From Marinobacter sp. C7 (lineage in GTDB: Bacteria; Pseudomonadota; Gammaproteobacteria; Pseudomonadales; Oleiphilaceae): a DNA stretch of 64,000 nucleotides. This document shows, piece by piece, positions 1-9,172 of this stretch. A program made the position numbers and the translations under genes. The DNA lies in assembly GCF_022343555.1 (NCBI RefSeq), contig NZ_JAKQZH010000001.1, forward strand, positions 1,594,108 through 1,658,107. The letters are read 5' to 3'. Numbering within the stretch: position 1 is the first letter of the stretch; the number at the start of each line of letters is the position of its first letter. The notes under the pieces are model-generated. The model had not been told where the DNA came from. It made no database searches and worked only from the letters and a program-made list of their open reading frames with translations.

Positions 1-150
1 AGGGGTGCGACGGAATCCCTTTCCGAGGTATTGGCGAGAATCGGGATACCCGGTGAGCAGCAGAAGATACTGGTGGTTGGCCCCTTCATACCCATGGAGA
101 ACCCGGATCGCCAGGGAGATCGGGTGGAAGTAACCGTCATTTCGAGGTGA
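1..150 (+). CDS. C-terminal end of an unidentified protein (partial, 5' end outside window)
   Basis: An open frame runs from base 1 to a TGA at 148-150, leaving 49 residues. The tail ends NPDRQGDRVEVTVISR, which loosely recalls the C-terminus of OmpA-type peptidoglycan-binding domains (an asparagine- and arginine-containing stretch before a final beta strand), but too little is present to assign a family. It ends four bases before the patatin gene, so the two are probably cotranscribed. The codon usage (G/C-rich third positions) matches the neighbours, which supports it being coding. Confidence 0.5.
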   Translation, partial: RGATESLSEVLARIGIPGEQQKILVVGPFIPMENPDRQGDRVEVTVISR

Positions 151-154
151 GATC

Positions 155-1366
155 ATGGCCAAGGAACCGGATACCAATGGCGACGCCCCGGATAAGCCGG
201 ATTCGGAGAGTCCCCAGGATAATATTTCCAAGGTTCTCCAGAGTTCCGACGTCTCTGCGGCGGAGGCTCCTGCAGATACCCGGAAACACCCGGCCGGCAC
301 CAAACGCAAGCAGACCGTTGCGCTGACCCTCGGAAGCGGAGGGGCACGGGGCTATGCCCACATTGGCGCCATAGAAATCCTGGCGGAGCGCGGTTACGAA
401 ATCGTGGCGATTTCGGGTTGCTCCATGGGGGCATTGATCGGCGGCATGTACGCGGCCGGAAAGATGAAAGACTACAAGGACTGGGTGACCGGGCTGGGCC
501 AGTTTGACGTGCTCAAGCTTCTGGATGTCACGTTCAGCTCCGTGGGTGCCATTCGGGGAGAGAAGATTTTTTCGGTGGTGCGGGACATGCTGGGCGATAC
601 CCGCATCGAGGATCTTCCATTGGCGTATACGGCGGTCGCAACCGACCTGCTTGCCCACAAGGAGGTCTGGTTCCAGGAGGGCCCGCTGGACCAGGCTATC
701 CGCGCGTCGGTGGCCATCCCCAGCGTTGTCACTCCGCTGGTGCTGAATGGTCGTGTGCTGGTGGATGGTGCGTTGCTGAACCCCTTGCCCATCATTCCTA
801 CCATTTCTGCCCACGCGGACCTCATTGTTGCGGTCAATCTCAGCGGCGAGGATGACCGGCGCCAACGGATTCCGGATGCGGCTTTTGTCCATGATCAGGA
901 TGCCTCGGACATGGAGGAGTGGGTTGATGCTATCCGCGACAAGGCGTCACGCTGGTTTGACTGGGATACCATCAAGTCGCTGGGCTCCCGGAAGGCTGAC
1001 AATGGCGAGAGTGCCGAGGAGAAACTGAGCAAGGAATTGCACAAGAAAGAGAATCACAAGCACCATGGAAAGAAGCCAGCGGAGAAAAAAAATCAGGAAG
1101 ATCACGAAACCATAGACTGGGACAAGCTGGGCATCGGCAAATTCGACGTGATGAACCTGACCATTGAAACCATGCAGAGTGCATTGGTTCAGTACAAGAT
1201 CGCTGGTTATCCCCCGGATCTCCTCGTCAACGTACCCAAGAACGCCTGCCGAACCTATGACTACCATAAGGCTCCGGAGCTTATTCAGCTTGGGCGGGAG
1301 CGGATGACGGCGGCGCTTGACCGGTTCGAGGCAAACAGGAGCAGTTCCGGCCCGTTGGCTATCTGA
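155..1366 (+). CDS. Patatin-like phospholipase family protein (RssA/YchK-like)
   Basis: A 403-residue predicted serine acyl-hydrolase. Visible features: a charged N-terminal leader of about 50 residues, the glycine-rich oxyanion loop GSGGARG (60-66), the nucleophile elbow GCSMG with Ser90, and the partner aspartate in DGALLNP (Asp204). These are the Ser-Asp dyad motifs of bacterial patatins, which hydrolyse ester bonds of phospholipids or acyl-CoA; the substrate here cannot be read. There is no signal peptide, so it is likely cytoplasmic or membrane-associated. The ATG at 155 follows the AGGTGA that also carries the stop of the upstream gene. Residues about 285-320 form a Lys/Glu/His-rich insert (including HKHHGKK) before a final conserved-looking block. 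Catalytic family confident, role unknown. Confidence 0.85.
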   Translation: MAKEPDTNGDAPDKPDSESPQDNISKVLQSSDVSAAEAPADTRKHPAGTKRKQTVALTLGSGGARGYAHIGAIEILAERGYEIVAISGCSMGALIGGMYAAGKMKDYKDWVTGLGQFDVLKLLDVTFSSVGAIRGEKIFSVVRDMLGDTRIEDLPLAYTAVATDLLAHKEVWFQEGPLDQAIRASVAIPSVVTPLVLNGRVLVDGALLNPLPIIPTISAHADLIVAVNLSGEDDRRQRIPDAAFVHDQDASDMEEWVDAIRDKASRWFDWDTIKSLGSRKADNGESAEEKLSKELHKKENHKHHGKKPAEKKNQEDHETIDWDKLGIGKFDVMNLTIETMQSALVQYKIAGYPPDLLVNVPKNACRTYDYHKAPELIQLGRERMTAALDRFEANRSSSGPLAI

Positions 1367-1412
1367 GTCGTGTCTGGATGGGTTTAGGCTGCAGGAGCGG
1401 GGCTAAACAGCG

Positions 1413-1418
1413 TATAAT
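1413..1418 (+). promoter_or_regulatory. Candidate -10 box for prmB
   Basis: A perfect TATAAT lies 38 bases before the prmB GTG start, in the short gap after the patatin stop codon. The sequence 17 bases upstream (TGCAGG) is a poor -35 match, so the promoter call rests on the -10 element and position only. Confidence 0.4.
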
Positions 1419-1455
1419 CCCGCGCTGACATGCGCCAGAACAGGAAAAGATCCTT

Positions 1456-2358
1456 GTGACCAGCCCCATCGATGACCTCCAGACCGTTCGCGATTACCTT
1501 CGCTTTGCCTCGACGCAGTTTGCCGCGTCTCCACTGTTCTTTGGCCACGGCACTGATAATGTCTGGGATGAGGCTGTTCAACTGGTGATGCGCAGCCTGA
1601 ACCTGCCGCTGGAAAACAACACCCTGTTTCTCGATGCCCGACTTACCCGGGACGAACGGGCCACGATACTCGACCGGATCGAACGTCGGGTGAATGAGCG
1701 TGTCCCGCTCGCGTACCTCCTCGGTGAGGCATGGTTCATGGGCATGCCGTTCCATGTTGACGAGCGTGTGCTGGTTCCCCGGTCGCCGATCGGTGAGCTT
1801 CTGGAAAACGGCCTCCAGCCCTGGTTGGGTGATACCGAAATCAGCCGGGTTCTGGATCTTTGTACCGGTAGTGGTTGTATCGGCATTGGGGCGGCCATGG
1901 TGTTCGAAGAGGCGGAAGTGGACTTGTCCGATATTTCCGGGGATGCGCTGGCGGTAGCGGAGTCGAATATTGATCTTCATGACGTCCGCAACCGGGTCCA
2001 TACCGTACAGTCTGATGTATTCGAGAACATTACCGGCCGCTACGACGTTATCCTGAGTAACCCGCCGTATGTCGATGCGGAGGACCTCGCGGACATGCCG
2101 GACGAGTACCGCCATGAGCCGGAACTTGGGCTGGCAGCGGGCGCGGATGGCCTGGATATCGCACACCGGATCCTCGCGAAGGCGGCTGACCACCTCACCG
2201 AAGATGGTCTGCTGATCGTGGAAGTGGGCAACAGCTGGGTCGCCCTGGACCAGGCCTATCCGGACCTGCCGTTCACTTGGCTTGAGTTTGAAAACGGCGG
2301 TGACGGCGTGTTCCTGCTGCGGGCGGGAGATCTTCGAGCCTGGCGGGCCCGAAGTTAA
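1456..2358 (+). CDS. prmB: Ribosomal protein L3 N5-glutamine methyltransferase PrmB
   Basis: A 300-residue SAM-dependent methyltransferase of the HemK/PrmA-B family. It transfers a methyl group to the side-chain amide of a glutamine in ribosomal protein L3. The sequence shows the N-terminal helical substrate domain (about 1-110), the SAM-binding loop [12 protein letters not shown] (132-143) and the diagnostic NPPY motif (202-205) that positions the glutamine amide. The length and lack of a long release-factor-type N-terminal domain favour PrmB over PrmC, and the location directly upstream of aroC is the usual prmB position in gammaproteobacteria. The start is GTG, preceded by AGGAAAAG about 7 bases upstream. 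Confidence 0.93.
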   Translation: MTSPIDDLQTVRDYLRFASTQFAASPLFFGHGTDNVWDEAVQLVMRSLNLPLENNTLFLDARLTRDERATILDRIERRVNERVPLAYLLGEAWFMGMPFHVDERVLVPRSPIGELLENGLQPWLGDTEISRVLDLCTGSGCIGIGAAMVFEEAEVDLSDISGDALAVAESNIDLHDVRNRVHTVQSDVFENITGRYDVILSNPPYVDAEDLADMPDEYRHEPELGLAAGADGLDIAHRILAKAADHLTEDGLLIVEVGNSWVALDQAYPDLPFTWLEFENGGDGVFLLRAGDLRAWRARS

Positions 2359-2395
2359 ACCAAATTCTCACAAGAACTGGATAAGATACTGAATC

Positions 2396-3490
2396 ATGTC
2401 GGGAAATAGCTTTGGAAAACTCTTCACAGTAACCACCTTCGGTGAGAGCCATGGGGCCGCTCTGGGGTGCATTATCGACGGCTGCCCACCGGGCCTGGAG
2501 CTTTCGGAAGCCGACATGCAGCGGGATCTGGATCGACGCAAGCCGGGCACTTCGCGCCACACCACCCAGCGCCGCGAGGCGGACGAAGTACGGATCCTGT
2601 CCGGGGTGTTCGAGGGCAAGACCACGGGAACGCCCATCGGCCTGATCATCGAGAATACCGATCAGCGCTCCAAAGACTATTCCAAGATTTCCGAGCAGTT
2701 CCGCCCGGCCCATGCCGACTACACCTACATGCACAAGTATGGTGTTCGTGACTACCGCGGCGGCGGTCGTTCTTCTGCCCGCGAAACCGCCATGCGTGTT
2801 GCTGCCGGCGCTGTCGCCCGGAAGTTTCTGGAACAGCGCTTGGGCATCCGGATCCGCGGCTACCTTTCCCAGCTTGGACCGATCAAGGCGGAAAAGCTCG
2901 ACTGGGATCAGGTGCACCAGAATCCGTTCTTTTGCCCAGATGCCGATAAGGTGCCGGAAATGGAAGACTACATGGACGCACTCCGGAAAGAGGGTGATTC
3001 CATTGGCGCCCGGATTAATGTGGTGGCGGAAGGGGTACCTCCCGGCCTTGGCGAGCCGATCTTCGACCGTCTCGATGCTGATCTCGCCCATGCGTTGATG
3101 AGTATCAACGCGGTGAAGGGTGTGGAGATCGGGGCCGGTTTCGATTCCGTAGAACAGAAGGGCACCGAGCACCGGGATGAGATGACGCCTGAGGGCTTCC
3201 TGTCCAACAATGCCGGCGGCGTGCTTGGTGGCATTTCCTCTGGTCAGCCCATCGTGGCAAGCATCGCCCTGAAGCCGACCTCCAGTCTCCGTCTGCCGGG
3301 CCGCAGTATCGATGTGAACGGGAATCCGGTGGAAGTCATAACCACCGGCCGTCACGATCCCTGTGTCGGGATCCGGGCCACGCCGATTGCCGAAGCCATG
3401 ATGGCGATTGTTCTGATGGATCACTACCTGCGCCACCGGGGTCAGAATGGTGATGTGGAAGTCTCCACGCCTGTCCTCGGGCAGCTTTGA
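2396..3490 (+). CDS. aroC: Chorismate synthase
   Basis: A 364-residue FMN-dependent enzyme catalysing the last shikimate-pathway step, 5-enolpyruvylshikimate-3-phosphate to chorismate, the precursor for Phe, Tyr, Trp, folate and ubiquinone. The N-terminus [20 protein letters not shown] and the signature [16 protein letters not shown] are characteristic, and the length is that of a typical monofunctional bacterial enzyme. It starts 37 bases after prmB with no visible terminator between, so the two are likely cotranscribed. Together with the DAHP synthase at 32094 and trpFBA at 15988, this window carries the entry and exit of the aromatic pathway. Confidence 0.98.
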   Translation: MSGNSFGKLFTVTTFGESHGAALGCIIDGCPPGLELSEADMQRDLDRRKPGTSRHTTQRREADEVRILSGVFEGKTTGTPIGLIIENTDQRSKDYSKISEQFRPAHADYTYMHKYGVRDYRGGGRSSARETAMRVAAGAVARKFLEQRLGIRIRGYLSQLGPIKAEKLDWDQVHQNPFFCPDADKVPEMEDYMDALRKEGDSIGARINVVAEGVPPGLGEPIFDRLDADLAHALMSINAVKGVEIGAGFDSVEQKGTEHRDEMTPEGFLSNNAGGVLGGISSGQPIVASIALKPTSSLRLPGRSIDVNGNPVEVITTGRHDPCVGIRATPIAEAMMAIVLMDHYLRHRGQNGDVEVSTPVLGQL

Positions 3491-3516
3491 TGCTGCTGGC
3501 CTTTGAACTGGGAAAA

Positions 3517-3631
3517 GCGGCTGCGGCCGGGCAGTCCGTTCAAAAAACGCCCGTGAATACGTCCCTGTAGGGCTCGGTCGCGCCATCCATGGCGCTTCAC
3601 ATTTTTGAACGGTCTGCCGGGTCGCAGCCGC
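3517..3631. repeat. 115-bp intergenic element with 30-bp imperfect inverted ends
   Basis: Bases 3517-3546 and 3602-3631 are inverted repeats of each other, matching at 27 of 30 positions (outer ends GCGGCTGCGG and CGCAGCCGC, inner ends CGTTCAAAAA and TTTTTGAACG). The 55-base interior holds a further perfect hairpin, GCGCCAT-CC-ATGGCGC (3580-3595), and a small CCCTGTAGGG palindrome (3563-3572). There is no coding capacity. The structure is that of a small palindromic dispersed element (MITE- or REP-like) or a large transcriptional hairpin between aroC and the MFS gene; the A/T-rich inner ends could also terminate aroC transcription. I saw no second full copy in this window. Confidence 0.75.
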
Positions 3632-3664
3632 CAAATCTCACGATACTTCTTTAGGAGTCCTGGT

Positions 3665-4807
3665 ATTTACTGGCGGCTTTCCAATCTCTATTTCTGGTTC
3701 TTCGCCCTTCTGGGCGGACTGCTTCCATATTGGTCTCTGTACCTTGAGGGGCAGGGTTACACCTATCTTCAGATCGCCACGCTGATGGCGACCATCCAGT
3801 TGACAAAGATCGTTGCCCCGAGTGTATGGGGGTGGCTCGGCGACAAGAGTGGCCAGCGGGTACGGTTGGTCAGGTTTGGCGCTATTACTGGTTCTCTCTT
3901 CTTTGCAGGGGTCTTCCTCGAGCCTGGTTTCTATGGCCTCCTGCTGGTGATGCTCGCGTTTACCTTTTTCTGGAACGCGATCCTGCCCCTGTACGAGGTA
4001 ATCACTCTTCGCACGCTGGGTAGTCAGAAAGAGAAGTATGGACGGGTTCGCCTTTGGGGCTCGGTCGGGTTTATCGCGGCGGTAGCCGGAGTGGGGGGAA
4101 TTCTCGAGATTGTTCCGGTTGGGTACCTCCCATGGCTGTTGCTACCGGTTTTCGCAGGTATAGCGGTATCTGCGTTTCTGGTGCCATCAGAAAAGGGTGA
4201 AGTTAAACCGCAGGCCCCCAAGGGCAGCCTCAAGCGAATTGTGACCCATCCGGCGGTTGTCACCTTCTTTCTGATGAACTTCCTGCTCCAGGTTTCGCAC
4301 GGCCCGTACTACACGTTTTTCAGTATCCACCTTGAGCAGCACGGTTATGGCAAGTTACCGATCGGGCTGTTGTGGTCCCTCGGCGTGGTTGCCGAGATCG
4401 GTCTGTTTCTGGTGATGCACAGGTTTACCCGGCGTTTCACGGTCCGGCAGATTGCCATCGGGGCGCTGATGCTGACGATGATTCGCTGGGCGCTGATTGC
4501 CGAGCTGACCGATGTGATTCTGGTACTTATCTTCGCGCAGCTTCTGCACGCCGCTTCCTATGGGGCGCTTCACGCGATTTCAGTCCAGTACATCCAGGGT
4601 TTTTTCGGCAAACATCATCATGGCCAGGGCCAGGCCCTGTACAGCGGGCTTACTTTCGGAGCCGGAGGAGCCGCTGGTGCGTGGATTTCAGGCTTCCTTG
4701 TGGAAGGTATCAATACTTCTGCAGCATTTTGGGGGGGCGCTGTGGCCATGGCGCTGGCGGTGTTGATCACCTGGCGGGGCCTTAGGCCGCCGCCAGACGA
4801 TATCTGA
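3665..4807 (+). CDS. MFS transporter, PPP/3-phenylpropionate-transporter-like family
   Basis: About 380 residues with roughly twelve hydrophobic segments, starting with the block YWRLSNLYFWFFALLGG, which is the usual beginning of the MFS_1-like family related to HcaT-type permeases. Substrate unknown. The start is a judgement: the only conventional in-frame start upstream is TTG at 3605, which lies inside the right arm of the inverted-repeat element and would add 20 atypical residues (Arg-rich). An ATT at 3665 sits 7 bases after a perfect AGGAG (3653-3657) and places the conserved YWRLS block directly after the initiator, as in relatives. I therefore give the ATT start, with TTG 3605 as the alternative. 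It converges with pilU, only 9 bases between the stops. Confidence 0.82.
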   Translation: MYWRLSNLYFWFFALLGGLLPYWSLYLEGQGYTYLQIATLMATIQLTKIVAPSVWGWLGDKSGQRVRLVRFGAITGSLFFAGVFLEPGFYGLLLVMLAFTFFWNAILPLYEVITLRTLGSQKEKYGRVRLWGSVGFIAAVAGVGGILEIVPVGYLPWLLLPVFAGIAVSAFLVPSEKGEVKPQAPKGSLKRIVTHPAVVTFFLMNFLLQVSHGPYYTFFSIHLEQHGYGKLPIGLLWSLGVVAEIGLFLVMHRFTRRFTVRQIAIGALMLTMIRWALIAELTDVILVLIFAQLLHAASYGALHAISVQYIQGFFGKHHHGQGQALYSGLTFGAGGAAGAWISGFLVEGINTSAAFWGGAVAMALAVLITWRGLRPPPDDI

Positions 4808-4816
4808 CGTGTTGAA

Positions 4817-5965
4817 TTACTCTTCCGGATCTTCCTCGTCTTCTTCGATCTTGAGCGAAAGACCGCTTCCGGTCGGACCCGAAGCGGCGGACGAGTCAGC
4901 ATCTCCCTGACCGTGCAGCTTGATCTTCAGGCGCAGGTTATTGGCGGAGTCGGCATTCTTCAGCGCTTCATCCTCAGAAATCTTGCCTTCCTTCCAAAGG
5001 TTGAACAGCGCGAGATCGAAAGTCTGCATGCCTATGTTGGCTGACTTCTCCATGATTTCCTTGATGCCCTCGATTTCACCGCGCAGGATCAGCTCGCTGA
5101 TGGTGGGCGTGCCCAGCAGGATCTCGATGGCCGCACAACGTTTTTTATCAACGGTCGGAACCAGCCGTTGGGATACGAAGGCGCGCAGGTTCATGGCAAG
5201 GTCCATCAGCAATTGCGGGCGACGTTCCTCGGGGAAGAAGTTGATGATGCGATCCAGCGCCTGGTTGGCGTTGTTGGCGTGCAAAGTGGAAATGCACAGG
5301 TGCCCGGTCTCGGCAAAAGCCAGGGCATGCTCCATGGTTTCGCGGTCCCGGATCTCGCCGATCAGGATGACATCCGGCGCCTGACGCAGGGTGTTCTTGA
5401 GCGCTTTCTGGAAGCTCCGGGTATCAACGCCCACCTCGCGCTGGTTAACGATGCACTTTTTGTGGCGGTGAATGTACTCCACCGGATCTTCGATGGTAAT
5501 GATGTGACCGGCAGAGTTGGTGTTCCGATGATCGATAAGAGCCGCCAGGGATGTGGATTTGCCGGAACCTGTTGCGCCGACAAAGAGCACCAGGCCCCGC
5601 TTGGCCATCACCACATCCTTGAGGATGGGTGGCAGGCCAAGATCGTCGGCGTTCGGGATTTCAGTCACGATGTTCCGGGCGACAATCGAAATCTCGTTAC
5701 GTTGCCGGAAAATATTGATCCGGAACCGGCCCACGTTGCGGATGCTGTACGCGAGGTTCATTTCGAGCTCCTGTTCGAACTCCGCGATTTGCTCATCGTC
5801 CATGATGGTGTAGGCGATGTCCTTGATTGCCCCGGGGCCCATGGGAGACCGGTCGATGGGCTTTAGTGAGCCGTGGAATTTGGCGCAGGGCGGGGCGCCG
5901 GTGCTCAGGTAAAGGTCCGAGCCATCGTGCTTGGCCAGAATCTTGAGGTAATCGTCAAAGCCCAT
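4817..5965 (-). CDS. pilU: Type IV pilus retraction ATPase PilU
   Basis: A 382-residue hexameric secretion-type ATPase of the PilT/PilU family, acting at the cytoplasmic base of type IV pili to help depolymerise pilin. It shows the Walker A motif GATGSGKS (130-137), the Asp box around 158-165 (TIEDPVEYIH), Walker B ending in LIGEIRD (201-207) and the His box GHLCISTLHANN (221-232). The N-terminus (MGFDDYLKILAKHDGSDLYL) and an acidic C-terminal tail beyond the ATPase core favour PilU over PilT. No pilT accompanies it; in Pseudomonas pilT and pilU are adjacent. The short gap to the LysR gene upstream (23 bases) would allow cotranscription, though the two functions look unrelated. Confidence 0.92.
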   Translation of the reverse strand: MGFDDYLKILAKHDGSDLYLSTGAPPCAKFHGSLKPIDRSPMGPGAIKDIAYTIMDDEQIAEFEQELEMNLAYSIRNVGRFRINIFRQRNEISIVARNIVTEIPNADDLGLPPILKDVVMAKRGLVLFVGATGSGKSTSLAALIDHRNTNSAGHIITIEDPVEYIHRHKKCIVNQREVGVDTRSFQKALKNTLRQAPDVILIGEIRDRETMEHALAFAETGHLCISTLHANNANQALDRIINFFPEERRPQLLMDLAMNLRAFVSQRLVPTVDKKRCAAIEILLGTPTISELILRGEIEGIKEIMEKSANIGMQTFDLALFNLWKEGKISEDEALKNADSANNLRLKIKLHGQGDADSSAASGPTGSGLSLKIEEDEEDPEE

Positions 5966-5988
5966 GTCGTCTCCTGATCGTCAATGAT

Positions 5989-6870
5989 TTATTTGGGGTC
6001 ACCCGCTTCCTCCTCCCGCACCACCGACAGCAGCGCCCGCGCTGCCTGACTGAGCTGGCGCCCAGCCACACCGATACCTCCGAGCATCCGGTTAACGGGA
6101 TACCCGGTATCCAGCTGGTGGACCGATTCATCCAGCATGCTCACCGGTAAAACACTCCAGCCTAGCCCGACACTCGTCATCATCTTTAGCGTCTCAAGGT
6201 AATTGGTCGGTATCTGCTGTTTCAGCGGAAGATTCGCCTCGAGAAAAAGGCGACTGACAGTCCGATAGGTGGCCGTTGTGGTATCGGGTAAAAGAGCGGG
6301 ATGGCCGGCAAGATCCTCAAGCGATGCCGAAACCTGTCCCGACAACTCATGATCCCGCCCGACCACAAACGCCATGGGATCGGACCACTGTTCGTATACC
6401 ACGAACTGGCTTCCCATACTGTCACTGAGTGTGACAAAGGCCAGCTCCGCGTTACGTTTAAGCATCTGCGCGTAAGCGGCATCCGACTCCATGAACTGCA
6501 GATTCAACCGTACTTCCGGATAGTCACGGGAAAAACGCCTTAGCCAATTGGGCAGATGATGCAGGCCGATGTGGTGCGACGCGATAATCTCCAGATCTCC
6601 GCTTACCTCTCCGTCATCCGCCAAGAGCGCCACCCGGGCGTTGTGAATCTCGTCCAGGATCTTCCGAGCGTGGGGCAGCAATCGGGTTCCCGCATCGGTC
6701 AGTCGGATTTCGCGGTGGCTACGGTCGATCAGCTTCGCGCCCAGTTGGTTCTCCAGAGCTGCCAGGCGTTTGCTGATCGCCGGCTGGGTAAGATGCAAAA
6801 CTTCTGCGGCTTCTGAAAAGGAGCCTTGGTCGACAATGGTTAGAAACGCTCTCAGAGAATTGGAATCCAT
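5989..6870 (-). CDS. LysR-family transcriptional regulator, divergent from leuC
   Basis: A 293-residue LysR regulator: winged helix-turn-helix at the N-terminus (ALRAFLTIVDQGSFSEAAEVL-like segment, then the LTQPAISKRL recognition helix, about 20-45) followed by a periplasmic-binding-fold effector domain from about residue 90. I chose the ATG at 6870 because it gives the canonical family start (MDSNSLRAFL) with AGGAAGGG upstream; an ATG ten codons earlier lacks family support. It is transcribed away from leuC across a 188-bp gap, the same arrangement seen in Pseudomonas. By location it may control leuCDB or itself; no effector can be inferred. Confidence 0.93.
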   Translation of the reverse strand: MDSNSLRAFLTIVDQGSFSEAAEVLHLTQPAISKRLAALENQLGAKLIDRSHREIRLTDAGTRLLPHARKILDEIHNARVALLADDGEVSGDLEIIASHHIGLHHLPNWLRRFSRDYPEVRLNLQFMESDAAYAQMLKRNAELAFVTLSDSMGSQFVVYEQWSDPMAFVVGRDHELSGQVSASLEDLAGHPALLPDTTTATYRTVSRLFLEANLPLKQQIPTNYLETLKMMTSVGLGWSVLPVSMLDESVHQLDTGYPVNRMLGGIGVAGRQLSQAARALLSVVREEEAGDPK

Positions 6871-7058
6871 TTCGAGGCCCTTCCTCTTGGTGGCATTCAC
6901 AGGTTCGGGGGCTCAACCCAGACCTTTCGCCCAAAGTAAAATATGCCGAAACGGAATGCAAAGAATAAAAAACATGAATTGAGGTTATGCAGGCCAGGGG
7001 AGTAACATAGCCAACAATGAAGTCAAAACCAGAAACCCCCAGAGAGTGAGAGAGAACC

Positions 7059-8477
7059 ATGGCGGGCAAGACCTTATACGACAAATTGTGGGACGACCAC
7101 CTGGTCAAACAGCGGGACGACGGCTCCGCACTGATCTACATCGACCGTCAGCTGCTGCACGAAGTCACCTCACCGCAAGCATTCGAAGGCCTGCGCCTCG
7201 CCGGCCGCAAACCCTGGCGCATCGACGCCAACATCGCCACCCCGGATCACAACGTCCCGACCACCGATCGTGACAAAGGCATCGACGGCATTGTCGACCC
7301 CGTATCCCGGACCCAGGTTGAAACCCTCGACAAGAACTGCGACGAATTCGGCATCCTCGAATTCAAGATCAAGGACCAGCGCCAGGGCATCGTCCACGTC
7401 ATCGGGCCGGAGCAGGGCGCTACCCTGCCGGGTATGAGCATCGTATGTGGTGATTCCCACACCTCTACCCACGGCGCCTTCGGCTGCCTGGCGCACGGTA
7501 TCGGCACCTCCGAGGTGGAACATGTACTGGCCACCCAGTGCCTGGTGCAGAAGAAGATGAAAAACATGCTGGTCAAGGTCAACGGCAAGTTGGGTCCCGG
7601 CGTGACCGGCAAGGACGTCGTGCTGGCCATTATCGGCAAGATTGGCACTGCCGGCGGCACGGGCTATGCCATCGAGTTTGGTGGTGAAGCCATCCGTGGC
7701 CTCAGCATGGAAGGCCGGATGACGATCTGCAACATGTCCATCGAGGCCGGCGCCCGCGTCGGTATGGTGGCTGTAGATGACACCACCATTGATTACGTCA
7801 AAGGCCGCCCGTTCGCTCCGAAGGGCGAAACCTGGGACAAAGCCGTAGACTACTGGCGCACCCTGCACAGCGACGACGACGCGGTCTTCGACAAGGTAGT
7901 CGAACTCGATGGCTCCGCTATCATGCCTCAGGTGAGCTGGGGTACCTCGCCGGAAATGGTGACGGGCGTCGATGGGGCCGTGCCGGATCCGGCCAGGGAA
8001 GAAGATCCCATCAAGCGCGAGGGCATTGTCCGGGCGCTCAAGTACATGGGGCTGCAGCCGAACCAGAAGATCACCGACATCCAGCTCGATCGGGTCTTCA
8101 TCGGTTCCTGTACCAACAGCCGTATCGAGGATTTGCGCGAAGCCGCTGCTGTGGTCAAGGGGCGCAAGGTATCGCCCAGCCTCAAGCAGGCGATGGTCGT
8201 GCCGGGCTCCGGTCTGGTAAAAGCGCAGGCTGAACAGGAAGGTCTGGACAAGATCTTTATCGAGGCCGGTCTGGAATGGCGCGACCCGGGCTGCTCCATG
8301 TGTCTGGCCATGAATGCCGACAAGCTGGGGCAGGGCGAGCATTGTGCCTCCACTTCGAACCGGAACTTCGAGGGCCGTCAGGGCTTCGGTGGTCGTACCC
8401 ACCTCGTGAGCCCGGGCATGGCCGCCGCCGCCGCGGTGACCGGCCATTTTGTTGATGTCCGTGAATTGATGCACTGA
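7059..8477 (+). CDS. leuC: 3-isopropylmalate dehydratase large subunit LeuC
   Basis: A 472-residue aconitase-family subunit. With LeuD it isomerises 2-isopropylmalate to 3-isopropylmalate in leucine synthesis. The three [4Fe-4S] ligand cysteines are visible: Cys351 in IGSCTNSR, and Cys412 and Cys415 in DPGCSMC. The N-terminus ([14 protein letters not shown]) is canonical, and a GAGAG ribosome-binding site precedes the ATG. First gene of a leuC-leuD-leuB operon with gaps of 17 and 30 bases. No leucine-codon leader peptide or T-box was seen in the 188 bases upstream, so control may rest with the divergent LysR gene. Confidence 0.98.
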   Translation: MAGKTLYDKLWDDHLVKQRDDGSALIYIDRQLLHEVTSPQAFEGLRLAGRKPWRIDANIATPDHNVPTTDRDKGIDGIVDPVSRTQVETLDKNCDEFGILEFKIKDQRQGIVHVIGPEQGATLPGMSIVCGDSHTSTHGAFGCLAHGIGTSEVEHVLATQCLVQKKMKNMLVKVNGKLGPGVTGKDVVLAIIGKIGTAGGTGYAIEFGGEAIRGLSMEGRMTICNMSIEAGARVGMVAVDDTTIDYVKGRPFAPKGETWDKAVDYWRTLHSDDDAVFDKVVELDGSAIMPQVSWGTSPEMVTGVDGAVPDPAREEDPIKREGIVRALKYMGLQPNQKITDIQLDRVFIGSCTNSRIEDLREAAAVVKGRKVSPSLKQAMVVPGSGLVKAQAEQEGLDKIFIEAGLEWRDPGCSMCLAMNADKLGQGEHCASTSNRNFEGRQGFGGRTHLVSPGMAAAAAVTGHFVDVRELMH

Positions 8478-8494
8478 GCCACAGGAGAGAGACC

Positions 8495-9142
8495 ATGCGA
8501 GCATTTACGCAACACCAGGGAATTGTTGCCCCCATGGACCGTTCCAATGTGGACACGGACATGATCATTCCCAAACAGTTTCTGAAATCCATCAAGCGTA
8601 CCGGCTTCGGTCCCAATCTGTTTGATGAGCTGCGATACCTGGACGAGGGCAAGCCGGACCAGGATTGCTCAGAGCGCCCGCTGAATCCCGATTTCGTGCT
8701 GAACCAGGATCGCTACAAGGGCGCCAGTGTGCTGTTGGCCCGCAGCAACTTTGGGTGTGGCTCCAGCCGTGAGCATGCGCCCTGGGCGCTGGATGACTTT
8801 GGTTTCCGGGTCATTATTGCTCCGAGCTTTGCCGATATCTTCTACAACAACTGCTTCAAAAATGGCTTGTTACCCATTGTTTTACCTGAAGAAGTCGTTG
8901 ACCAGTTGTTCCGCGAGGCGGAGAAAAATGAAGGCTACCAGCTGACAGTGGATCTGCAGGCGAAGACCGTGACCACGCCATCCGGCGAGTCCTTCAGTTT
9001 CGATGTCGATGATTTTCGCCGGCACTGCCTGCTCAACGGCCTGGATGATATCGGTGTGACTCTCGAGGATGCGGATCTGATCCGCGACTATGAAGAAAAG
9101 CGCAGGCAGACCGCACCCTGGCTGTTCAATGCCGGCAACTGA
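8495..9142 (+). CDS. leuD: 3-isopropylmalate dehydratase small subunit LeuD
   Basis: A 215-residue swivelling-domain subunit that completes the isopropylmalate isomerase active site with LeuC. Typical features are the N-terminal block [20 protein letters not shown], the [13 protein letters not shown] motif around residues 85-97 and the length of about 200-215. The ribosome-binding site AGGAGAG lies 6 bases before the ATG, and the gene begins 17 bases after the leuC stop, as expected for two subunits made in equal amounts. Confidence 0.98.
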   Translation: MRAFTQHQGIVAPMDRSNVDTDMIIPKQFLKSIKRTGFGPNLFDELRYLDEGKPDQDCSERPLNPDFVLNQDRYKGASVLLARSNFGCGSSREHAPWALDDFGFRVIIAPSFADIFYNNCFKNGLLPIVLPEEVVDQLFREAEKNEGYQLTVDLQAKTVTTPSGESFSFDVDDFRRHCLLNGLDDIGVTLEDADLIRDYEEKRRQTAPWLFNAGN

Positions 9143-9172
9143 TCAAGCTCACTGACTTTAAGGAAGAACTTC

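Noticed and set aside
2273..3634. 453-codon frame antisense to aroC
   Set aside because: Fully overlapped by well-supported prmB/aroC, no domain seen, and it crosses the inverted-repeat element.
6871..7058. Leucine leader peptide or attenuator before leuC
   Set aside because: No short frame with consecutive leucine codons and no terminator-antiterminator pair are visible.
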